A stretch of DNA of 64,000 bases, taken from assembly GCF_013359695.1 (NCBI RefSeq), contig NZ_JABFMU010000026.1:16371-80370 (forward strand), written 5' to 3'. The notes under the pieces were generated by a model. That model made no database searches and was not told the origin of the DNA. It was given only the letters and a program-made list of their open reading frames with translations. This DNA comes from Pseudomonas sp. C2B4 (GTDB taxonomy: Bacteria > Pseudomonadota > Gammaproteobacteria > Pseudomonadales > Pseudomonadaceae). The number at the start of each line of letters is the position of its first letter. The first letter of the stretch is position 1. This document shows, piece after piece, positions 41,953 to 49,572 of this stretch. The position numbers and the translations under genes were made by a program.

Positions 41953-44900
41953 ATGGATCAGTCGACTATGGGCGCTTTATGGCAAACCGATTCGAGTAAA
42001 ACTGTGGTCCCGACTGAACGAGTGGATGAAGAAGCGCCTTTACCTGAAAAACCCCGCCGTTCCCGGCACGGCTGGAAGGCTTTCTGGTTGCTGCTGCTGA
42101 TTATTGCGGTCGTCGTCGGTCTGGCGGCGTCCAAGGAGATGCGCACCTCGCGGTTTCAGGCCCGGGAGGTCAGCAAGTTCGCCAAAACCCTGAGTTATGA
42201 GCTCAAGCCGGGGCCCAGCGATGCGATTCATTATCCCGGTGCCGGCCCCTTCGACCTGCGCCTGGGCTACAGCTCGCTGGGAGAGTTCCTGCCACGGCTG
42301 CTCAAGCGTGATTACGTGATTTCCGCCCAGACCCGCTTTTCTCCGGCGCTGATGAACTACACGGAAAAAGGCTTGTTCGTGCCCTATTCGGAAAAAATCC
42401 AGGCCGGACTGGCCATCACCGATTGCAAGGCGGCACCGCTGTATCAGTTCCATTACCCGCAACAGCTCTACTCCAGCTTCGAGTCGATCCCGCCGGTAGT
42501 GGTCAACAGCTTGCTGTTCATCGAAAACCGCTTTCTGCTCGACCCTCGCCAGCCCCTGGCCAACCCGGCGGTGGACTGGCCGCGGTTCGGCATGGCGGCC
42601 TATACCCAGGTCGCCAAGATGTTGCACCTGCCCGGTCAGTCGGCGGGCGGCAGTACCCTGGCGACGCAGCTGGAGAAGTACCGGCATTCGCCCGATGGCT
42701 TGACCGCGTCGGGCGGGGAGAAAATCCGCCAGATGATCTCCGCCAGCGTACGTGCCTATCAGGATGGGCCGGAAACCCTCACGGCCCGGCAGAATGTGGT
42801 GCGCGACTACCTCAACAGCGTGCCGCTGTCGGCGGTACCGGGTCACGGTGAAGTGCATGGCATGGCCGAAGGGCTGCGCGTGTGGTACGGCGCCGACTTC
42901 AACCAGGCCAATGAACGCCTGGCCAGCGACGCCACGGATCCAAAAAGTCTGGCGGACAAAGGCCTGGCCCTGCGCGAAATGCTGTCCTTGATGATTGCCC
43001 AGCGCCGCCCGTCCCATTACCTGACCAAGGGCCGCGACGAGCTGGCCGATCTCACCGACAGCCATATCCGCCTGCTGGCACAGAACGGCGTGATTGATAA
43101 GCCTTTCGCCGATGCGGCCTTGGCCAGCAAGGTCACGTATCGAGACTGGCTGACCCAGCCGACCATTCAACCGATCGAAACCAACAAGGGCATCAGCGTG
43201 GCCCGCAGTCGGCTGGCCGGCCTGCTCAATCGTCCGCTGTATGACCTGGACCGCCTCGACCTCTCGGCCACCAGCACCCTGCAGGGTGATCTGCAGACCC
43301 AGGCGACGGCGTACCTGAAAAAGCTCGCCGACCCGGCGTTTGCCACGGAAATCGGCCTGATGGGCGAACGCCTGTTGACCCCCACCAGCACCACTCAGGT
43401 GCGCTACAGCTTCACCCTGTTCGAACTGACCCCGGACGGCTCGCGGGTGCGGGTACAGACCGACAGCACCGATCAGCCGTTCGACATCAACGAAGGCAGC
43501 AAACTGGAGCTGGGCTCGACAGCGAAAATGCGCGTGCTGACCACCTACCTGCAAATCATCGCCGAGCTGCACGACAAATATGCCGGCATGAGCGTCCCGG
43601 ACCTGAAGAAAGTCGAGGTGCCGGAGCTGGACCGCCTGAGTCAATGGGTCATCGAGTACCTGATCCAGAACAAGGACCGCAGCCTGCCGGCAATGCTCAG
43701 TGCCGCGCTGGACCGCAAATACTCGGCCAGTCCAGGCGAAGCGTTCTTTACCGGTGGCGGTTTGCACACGTTCCATAACTTCCGCAAGGAAGACAATGGC
43801 CGCATGCCGACCCTGCGCGATTCGATCCGGGAGTCGATCAACCTGCCCTTCATTCGCCTGATGCGTGACATCGTGCGCTACACCACCTATTCCGGCCCCA
43901 ACAGCAGTGCCGAATTGCTCAAGGACGACCGTGACCCGCGGCGCCAGGAGTACCTGGCCTCGTTCGCCGACCGCGAAGGCACTTCATTCCTGCTCAAGTT
44001 CTGGAAAAAATACCGCAACAAGGACACCCAGGAACGGCTCGAAACCTTCCTCGACAGCATGCGCCCGACGCCGATCCGCTTGGCGGCCGTGCACCGCTAT
44101 CTGCTGCCGCGGGCCAGTCAGGAGAGCTTCAACACCTTCGTGCGATCGCACCTGGCGGGTACCCAACTCACCGAAAAACTGACCGACGATCGCCTCGTGC
44201 GTCTTTATGAGGCCTATGGCCCCGGCATCTACGACCTGCCGGACCAGGGCTTCATCGCCAAGGTGCACCCGCTGGACCTGTGGATGATGGGCTACCTGCT
44301 CAACCACCCGGATGCCACGTTCAAGGACATCGTCAAAGCCAGCCAGTTCGAGCGTCAGGAAGTCTATAGCTGGCTGTTCAAGAGCCGGCACAAGGGCGCC
44401 CGCGACAACCGTATCCGTACCATGCTGGAAATCGAGGCGTTCCTCGACATTCACCAGCGCTGGCAGAAAGTCGGCTATCCGTTCGACCATCTGGTGCCGT
44501 CGCTGGCCACCGCCATCGGCAGCTCCGGCGACCGCCCCGCCGCGCTCGCCGAGCTGATCGGCACGATTCTCAACGATGGCGTGCGGATGCCGACGCTGCG
44601 TATCGACAGCCTGCACTTCGCGGCCAATACGCCTTACGAAACCAAGTTGATCAACGACCCGGATGTCGGCAAACGGGTGATGCCTTCCGAAGTCGCCACG
44701 GCCATGCGCGAAGCCCTTTCGCAAGTGGTGGATGCCGGTACGGCCAGGCGCGTTTCCGGCAGTTTCACCACACCGGACGGCAAAGCGCTGGCCATGGGTG
44801 GCAAGACCGGTACCGGCGATAACCGCATCGAGGCCATCGGTTCCGGTGGACGGATTCTGAGTTCCAAGTCCCTCAACCGCACCGCGACCTTCGTGTTCTA

Positions 44901-45081
44901 CATTGGCGATACCCACTTCGGCACTCTCACCGCTTTCGTACCGGGACGCTCGGCGGAGAACTTCACCTTCACCTCAGCGTTGCCGGTGCAGGTGCTCAAG
45001 GGCATGGCGTCGATTCTCAATCCTTACCTGCAACCGGGCAGTCATACGCAGTGTCTGCCGATAGAAATGGTGCGCCGCTGA
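41953..45081 (+). CDS. Large class A penicillin-binding-like protein (transglycosylase plus transpeptidase)
   Basis: A 1042-residue inner-membrane protein with one N-terminal membrane helix (AFWLLLLIIAVVVGLAA, about residues 43-60) and a periplasmic remainder. The GT51 region has SLLFIENRFLLDP (catalytic Glu near residue 190, but without the usual His of EDxxFxxHxG) and GGSTLATQLEKYRHS. The transpeptidase region has SxxK as LGSTAKMRVL (Ser near 522), SxN as RESINLPFIRL (near 627) and KTGTG near 950. It is longer than PBP1a/PBP1b and has a long insert between SxN and KTG. It is probably a peptidoglycan synthase for special conditions; the GT activity is uncertain. It stands alone, convergent with the fimbrial operon. 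Confidence 0.8.
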   Translation: MDQSTMGALWQTDSSKTVVPTERVDEEAPLPEKPRRSRHGWKAFWLLLLIIAVVVGLAASKEMRTSRFQAREVSKFAKTLSYELKPGPSDAIHYPGAGPFDLRLGYSSLGEFLPRLLKRDYVISAQTRFSPALMNYTEKGLFVPYSEKIQAGLAITDCKAAPLYQFHYPQQLYSSFESIPPVVVNSLLFIENRFLLDPRQPLANPAVDWPRFGMAAYTQVAKMLHLPGQSAGGSTLATQLEKYRHSPDGLTASGGEKIRQMISASVRAYQDGPETLTARQNVVRDYLNSVPLSAVPGHGEVHGMAEGLRVWYGADFNQANERLASDATDPKSLADKGLALREMLSLMIAQRRPSHYLTKGRDELADLTDSHIRLLAQNGVIDKPFADAALASKVTYRDWLTQPTIQPIETNKGISVARSRLAGLLNRPLYDLDRLDLSATSTLQGDLQTQATAYLKKLADPAFATEIGLMGERLLTPTSTTQVRYSFTLFELTPDGSRVRVQTDSTDQPFDINEGSKLELGSTAKMRVLTTYLQIIAELHDKYAGMSVPDLKKVEVPELDRLSQWVIEYLIQNKDRSLPAMLSAALDRKYSASPGEAFFTGGGLHTFHNFRKEDNGRMPTLRDSIRESINLPFIRLMRDIVRYTTYSGPNSSAELLKDDRDPRRQEYLASFADREGTSFLLKFWKKYRNKDTQERLETFLDSMRPTPIRLAAVHRYLLPRASQESFNTFVRSHLAGTQLTEKLTDDRLVRLYEAYGPGIYDLPDQGFIAKVHPLDLWMMGYLLNHPDATFKDIVKASQFERQEVYSWLFKSRHKGARDNRIRTMLEIEAFLDIHQRWQKVGYPFDHLVPSLATAIGSSGDRPAALAELIGTILNDGVRMPTLRIDSLHFAANTPYETKLINDPDVGKRVMPSEVATAMREALSQVVDAGTARRVSGSFTTPDGKALAMGGKTGTGDNRIEAIGSGGRILSSKSLNRTATFVFYIGDTHFGTLTAFVPGRSAENFTFTSALPVQVLKGMASILNPYLQPGSHTQCLPIEMVRR

Positions 45082-45105
45082 GGGCGCTGCCGAGAATGCA
45101 GTGAG

Positions 45106-46359
45106 TCAAACCTCCGAATCCCATATCACCGTGACGTCGCCGACGTATCGCTTTGCCTGACCGGGTTGCAACATCTGTTCGACGTAGTCCCGGGGAATCT
45201 CGAAGTGCAGCGTCCCGGGGGCTCGATCCAGAAACTGCGCCGGCTGGAACGCCGCTGCATCCGGGCTCGATGTCAAGGGTCGACGGCGCACCGGTTGGCC
45301 TGCGCTGTCGGTGATGCTGTCGGGTAGGCTGACACTCATGAATACTTGCGCATCCGTGGTACCACCCACCGCATCCCGCAACCCGCAGGATTCCGTTCCA
45401 CTGTACTGGCATTCAAAGAACATCTTGAATCGCGATGACGACGAGATATTGAAGGTCTGATCGCGAAACAAACGCGAAGGCTTACGCCCCTGTTGCAGCC
45501 AGGCCTGCCAGCCGCCTTGGGGCACCAACGCAACCTTGTGGCCGCCGGGTGGTATGTCAACCTTGAGCACATGCTGGACATCCAGCACGAAGCTGAAGGT
45601 CACGGCGGAGCCGTCCGGCAACATATTGTCACCGGTGTCGATGTCCTGGCCCGGGCCGACACCATAGGTCAACTCACCGCTATACAGCCCGGCGGACATC
45701 TGCAGCGGGTCTGGCATGCGCAATTCATAGGCCACGTCCAGGTAGCCATACGACATCCAAGGAATTGCGAACGCCGCCTGTTTGGCGCAAACGGCATCGA
45801 CCGGGGTACGCCAGAAGAACCGATAAAAGTCCGGTCCGAAAGTGGCCATCGCCCCGGCTCGACAGGGCAAGGGGGCTATCCCCCAACTGGACCCCCAGAG
45901 TTTGTAGTGCGCTTGCGAGTCGTCTGCGGCCCCGGTCAGGTTAACCGCCGTATCGCTGAGGACGTACTGAGAACCAAAGCCCCCGATCCGCATCTCGACC
46001 GTGGCGGTTTCCCCCGTGAAGACGTGCGTCACCAAAAGGCTGCGCCATTGCGCGGGCATCTTGAACATCGCGCCGTTACGCTCGGACGCCCCCGGTTCGA
46101 CCGCCTGGACGGACGCGAAGCGCAGCGGCAGCCGCACGCCCGATAAGGGTTTGCAGTCGTTGGGATAGTCGCCGCAATAGCCGCTCTGGGGTGTCTGATT
46201 GAGGAACGTATTGTTCTGCGGATTGGCCGGATCGGGAACGTAGACCGCACGGATTTCCTGGGTCACCGCCTGCGCCGGGATCGACAATAACCATCCGGAT
46301 ATACCGATCAGCCATCGTGCCTTGCTGAACCTGTAGAACTTTCCTAACCCTGAAACCAT
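45106..46359 (-). CDS. CblD/CfaE-like fimbrial tip protein, second copy
   Basis: A 417-residue secreted protein with signal region RWLIGISGWLLSIPAQA. It resembles the tip adhesin/initiator of CS1-type (alpha) fimbriae. It is paralogous to the protein at 48352-49569: both start with VNQEI/VTQEI, share FVLDVQH-LKVD-PPGG-K, and end VTVIWDSEV. Several cysteines (about ten) suggest disulfides. The start at 46359 is set by AAGGAG seven bases upstream. It is the last of seven fimbrial genes. A second tip protein with its own pilins suggests an alternative or longer tip structure. Confidence 0.76.
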   Translation of the reverse strand: MVSGLGKFYRFSKARWLIGISGWLLSIPAQAVTQEIRAVYVPDPANPQNNTFLNQTPQSGYCGDYPNDCKPLSGVRLPLRFASVQAVEPGASERNGAMFKMPAQWRSLLVTHVFTGETATVEMRIGGFGSQYVLSDTAVNLTGAADDSQAHYKLWGSSWGIAPLPCRAGAMATFGPDFYRFFWRTPVDAVCAKQAAFAIPWMSYGYLDVAYELRMPDPLQMSAGLYSGELTYGVGPGQDIDTGDNMLPDGSAVTFSFVLDVQHVLKVDIPPGGHKVALVPQGGWQAWLQQGRKPSRLFRDQTFNISSSSRFKMFFECQYSGTESCGLRDAVGGTTDAQVFMSVSLPDSITDSAGQPVRRRPLTSSPDAAAFQPAQFLDRAPGTLHFEIPRDYVEQMLQPGQAKRYVGDVTVIWDSEV

Positions 46360-46404
46360 TTCCAGCTCCTTGCTACACAAAACGGTCTTATTGTTTTTCA
46401 GCGA

Positions 46405-46908
46405 TCAACCTGCTGGCGCCGCCACATTGAAGATGATGTTGACGCTGCCGTAATAATCACCCGGCTTGTACCCTCCCGGTTGCGCCCTGGGCTCGATTTC
46501 AAGACGCACGCGTTTGCCCGCCACCGCTTCCTCGCGGGAAACGACCTGGCGGGGGACCGGTTGATGGCTCAATTCCGTGCCGTTGAACGTGATACGCAAA
46601 CTGATATCGTCCCGCGAATCCTGACCGCTGGACAGAATCGGAAAACTTTCAAGCCGGGCTTCGATGGCGCTGCTGTCAGTCCTCACATCAAAGTTCTTGC
46701 GCAAACCACCCAAGGTCGATGAATGGGTGTCCCACGGCAACGTTTGTTGATGGTGGATCCAGTCCGCTTCGCTCGGTATCACATAGAATTCCAAGGTCGG
46801 GATATCCACGGAGACTTCAAAGTTGTGTTTCTCCTGCGCCGCGAATGCCGCGCCTGCCATTGGCATCGAAACGCTGAGGGACACAGCAATGACTGCTTGC
46901 TTGATCAT
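46405..46908 (-). CDS. CS1-type fimbrial subunit, third pilin
   Basis: A 167-residue pilin with signal peptide MIKQAVIAVSLSVSMPMAGAAFA and mature start AQEKHNFEVSVDIPTLEFYVIP. This matches the CS1 pilin pattern, whose N-terminal strand complements the next subunit. It is most like the neighbouring pilin at 47034-47534 (shared blocks: LGG-RKNFDVR, SAIEARLES, QVVSREEA or QVLSREEA, GKRV-LEI). It lies between that pilin and the second tip gene, so it is probably a minor subunit of the same fibre. Confidence 0.78.
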   Translation of the reverse strand: MIKQAVIAVSLSVSMPMAGAAFAAQEKHNFEVSVDIPTLEFYVIPSEADWIHHQQTLPWDTHSSTLGGLRKNFDVRTDSSAIEARLESFPILSSGQDSRDDISLRITFNGTELSHQPVPRQVVSREEAVAGKRVRLEIEPRAQPGGYKPGDYYGSVNIIFNVAAPAG

Positions 46909-47033
46909 GTCACTTCCTTATGCATCGATAAAAAGCCAATCCTCTGGCTAATGCTTGCCAGTTAAGGTGCGCCAGTTGTGGGAGCGATTTTTTCCTTTAT
47001 CCGCAACGGATACCGATCACTGGCCTGCACTCT

Positions 47034-47534
47034 TTATTCTCCCGGCGCCCTAGCGTTGAACAGCAACAAGACGTTGCCGTGATACTCGCCGGCCTTGTAG
47101 CCACCGGCCGGGGTGATAGGGTCAATTTCCAATGGCACCCGTTTGCCGGTGGCTGCTTCCTCCCTCGACAGCACTTGTCGAAAAACGGGAGCGGCGCTGA
47201 GTTCCACCCCGTTGAAGCGCACCCGTAAGTCGATGATTTCCCCCGGCCTGCCGTTAGACAGATAAGGCGTACTCTCGAGGCGCGCTTCAATAGCACTGGT
47301 GTCATGCCGCACATCGAAGTTTTTTCTGAAACCGCCGAGGGTCGAATCCGGATAGTTCCAGAGCAGATGCTGCGGCCGGTGTATCCAGTCCGGCTCCGAC
47401 GGGAGGATGTAAAACGGCCTGCTCGGGATCGTCAGCGTGACCTCGAAATTCAGTGTTTCCCGTGCCGCCCAGGCCGTGGCGCCGGTCAGCCCGGTAATTG
47501 CCGCCAGGAGGGCGGTGACACATTGCCTATTCAT
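47034..47534 (-). CDS. CS1-type fimbrial subunit, second pilin
   Basis: A 166-residue pilin with signal MNRQCVTALLAAITGLTGATAWA and mature N-terminus ARETLNFEVTLTIPSRPFYILPSE. It is a close paralogue of the third pilin and more distant from the main pilin at 52204. It sits 31 bases after the chaperone gene. The 125-base gap to the next pilin holds no gene. Confidence 0.78.
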   Translation of the reverse strand: MNRQCVTALLAAITGLTGATAWAARETLNFEVTLTIPSRPFYILPSEPDWIHRPQHLLWNYPDSTLGGFRKNFDVRHDTSAIEARLESTPYLSNGRPGEIIDLRVRFNGVELSAAPVFRQVLSREEAATGKRVPLEIDPITPAGGYKAGEYHGNVLLLFNARAPGE

Positions 47535-47565
47535 GTTCGTTCCCTGACACGTCTGGAGCCGGCGG

Positions 47566-48309
47566 TCAGCGGCTCACCACCTTGAGATCCTGCTTGCGTT
47601 CGCCTTCGATCAGTTTGAAGCGGTATTCCCGCCCCTTTTCCTTGTCGAAGCCGAACGTTCGGCCGGCCATGACGAGGTGCTTGACCGTTGCGCCGCAGTC
47701 GGTTTCCTTGGCCAGCGAACAACTCTTGAACTCGTCGATCACCAGCACTGTGTTGCCGTTGTTGCGCACCTCATAGCGGCTGGCAGTGTCGTTGATCACC
47801 GTGTCAAAACGCACATCCTTGGGCCGCACAAAGAATACCGTGCCGAACCCGGTCATCACGTTGACCCCGGCCGACAGGGTCTTCTTATAGTCCTCGCGCT
47901 CTTCGTTGGAGACCACAAATTCATCTTCCTTTTCCGGCACCACCGGTACGAAGCGCACCCGAAAATACCGCTCGCGGTCACGCTCGCCCATGTACAGCAG
48001 GCGCGTGCCCTGCATGCCCTGGGCCGGGATGATCAGCCGCGCCGGACTGGCCATCAAACCGTTGCGCGACGCGCCATCGGCCGCGGTCACGACCGGTATT
48101 TCCTTGGGCATACCTTCGCTGTCATAGACGATTTCCAGCACGTTGACCTTGACGAATGCGGTGCTGTCACCGCTGTTGAATATGCGTTTAAGGTAGGTGC
48201 TTTTGTCGCCATCCAGATAGTCGTACACCGTGCCGACATTGATCTGCGGCCCTGCATGGGCCGCTACGCAAAACAACCCGAAAACCAATACCAAAGACAG
48301 TCGTTTCAT
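47566..48309 (-). CDS. Alpha-fimbrial periplasmic chaperone (CfaA/CblB-like)
   Basis: A 247-residue protein with signal MKRLSLVLVFGLFCVAAHA, then an immunoglobulin-like chaperone fold of the alpha family. It has the edge-strand region GDSTAFVKVNVLEIVYDSEGMPKE and the central strand LIIPAQGMQGTRLLYMGERDRERYFRVRFVPVVPE, the place of the donor strand and conserved Arg. A C-terminal domain with paired cysteines follows (SCSLAKETDCG). It holds pilins in the periplasm and passes them to the usher. It lies in the middle of the operon, unlike classic CS1-type operons where the chaperone comes first. Confidence 0.82.
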   Translation of the reverse strand: MKRLSLVLVFGLFCVAAHAGPQINVGTVYDYLDGDKSTYLKRIFNSGDSTAFVKVNVLEIVYDSEGMPKEIPVVTAADGASRNGLMASPARLIIPAQGMQGTRLLYMGERDRERYFRVRFVPVVPEKEDEFVVSNEEREDYKKTLSAGVNVMTGFGTVFFVRPKDVRFDTVINDTASRYEVRNNGNTVLVIDEFKSCSLAKETDCGATVKHLVMAGRTFGFDKEKGREYRFKLIEGERKQDLKVVSR

Positions 48310-48351
48310 TGACTTCAACCCCATGAAAAAGAAATGGTCAGCTCCGGACGT

Positions 48352-49569
48352 TCAAACTTCCGAGTCCCAGATAACCGTGACGTGACCGCTGTACGTGTCG
48401 CTCACACCCGGCTTGAGCAGAGCCTCGATTCGATGTTTGGCCATCTCGAAACGCAGATTTCCCTGTTTTCGGTCCACGTAATGCCCTGGCTGGAAGGGGC
48501 CAACCCATTGTTTGTGCCGCAATTTGACATCCTTGACCCCGGCACCGCCGGGTCCCGTGATTCCAGGCGGCAAGCTCATGTTCACTTCGACGGCGGTGCG
48601 AGATGCCGACGCATTTCTCAAGTTGCACTCGGTCGAGGTAAATGATTCGGCGCATTCCATCATCACTTTGAAACGCGACGAGGCGGAGATGTAGAACGGT
48701 TGATCGCGATAGATTCTGGAGGGCTTGCGACCGCTGTCGATCCATTGCCGCCAGCCGCCTTCGGGTTCAAGGATCACTTTATTCCCACCTGGCGGCAGGT
48801 CGACTTTAAGGGTGTGCTGCACATCGAGGACGAAGTCCAGGGTCAGGTTGTTGTCATCCGGCACCATCATGGTCCCCATCTGAAAATCACCGCCGGGGCC
48901 GAGGTGGTAAGACAACGATCCGCTATACAGCCCGGAGGACATGCCCAACGGATTGGGGGTGCGCAATTCATAAGCGAAATCGATGCCGTTGAAGTACATC
49001 GACGGGATCCGGTAAGCGGCCACCTTGATGCAGGGTGCCTCGACCGGCGCCTTCCAGAAGAATTTGTAGGTCGCGGGGGTGTAGGCCCCGACGCCGCTGT
49101 ACTGGCAGGGGGACGGGGCATACACCCAACTGCTGCTGGTCCAGAGTTTTTGATGACCTTCGAGGATGTTCGATACCCCTACCAGGTTGGCCGCCGTATC
49201 GCTGAGGAAGAAGCTGGAACCGATGCCGATGATGCGCACCTCGACGGTTTCGGTTTCCTGAGTATCCCGGTTGGTAACGGTCAGTTGCCGCCAGTTGGCC
49301 GGCACCTTCAATCCCAGGCCGTCGCCGGGCATGAGGGCGCGCGTGGAGTCGAACCGTACCGGAACGTGAATGCTGAACATGTTGTTGTCCGCGCACTCTC
49401 TGGGATAACTGGCGCAATAACCACTGTTGGGCGTCTTGTTGATAAATACATTCCTGTTCGGCTGCGACGGATCCGGCTGGAACAACGCCTTGATTTCCTG
49501 ATTCACCGCCTCTGCCGCCGGCATGCTCAGCGCCGCGAGCAAACCCAACCCATACGCAAATCCTTTCAT
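48352..49569 (-). CDS. CblD/CfaE-like fimbrial tip protein, first copy
   Basis: A 405-residue secreted tip protein with signal MKGFAYGLGLLAALSMPAAEA. It belongs to the CblD/CfaE initiator family: N-terminal adhesin part (VFINKTPNSGYCASYPRECADNN), a middle beta-rich part and a pilin-like C-terminal part ending VTVIWDSEV. It follows the usher by three bases, the normal position for the tip gene in CS1-type operons. It likely nucleates fibre assembly and binds a host or surface receptor. Confidence 0.8.
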   Translation of the reverse strand: MKGFAYGLGLLAALSMPAAEAVNQEIKALFQPDPSQPNRNVFINKTPNSGYCASYPRECADNNMFSIHVPVRFDSTRALMPGDGLGLKVPANWRQLTVTNRDTQETETVEVRIIGIGSSFFLSDTAANLVGVSNILEGHQKLWTSSSWVYAPSPCQYSGVGAYTPATYKFFWKAPVEAPCIKVAAYRIPSMYFNGIDFAYELRTPNPLGMSSGLYSGSLSYHLGPGGDFQMGTMMVPDDNNLTLDFVLDVQHTLKVDLPPGGNKVILEPEGGWRQWIDSGRKPSRIYRDQPFYISASSRFKVMMECAESFTSTECNLRNASASRTAVEVNMSLPPGITGPGGAGVKDVKLRHKQWVGPFQPGHYVDRKQGNLRFEMAKHRIEALLKPGVSDTYSGHVTVIWDSEV

Positions 49570-49572
49570 GAC

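Noticed and set aside
41684..42100. 138-codon frame over the right RAYT flank
   Set aside because: It is made of REP sequence and the start of the PBP gene in a wrong frame.
46974..46985. GTGGGAGCGA, a REP-like half in the fimbrial operon
   Set aside because: Only about ten bases match and the rest of the palindrome is absent; chance or scar, not counted as a REP.
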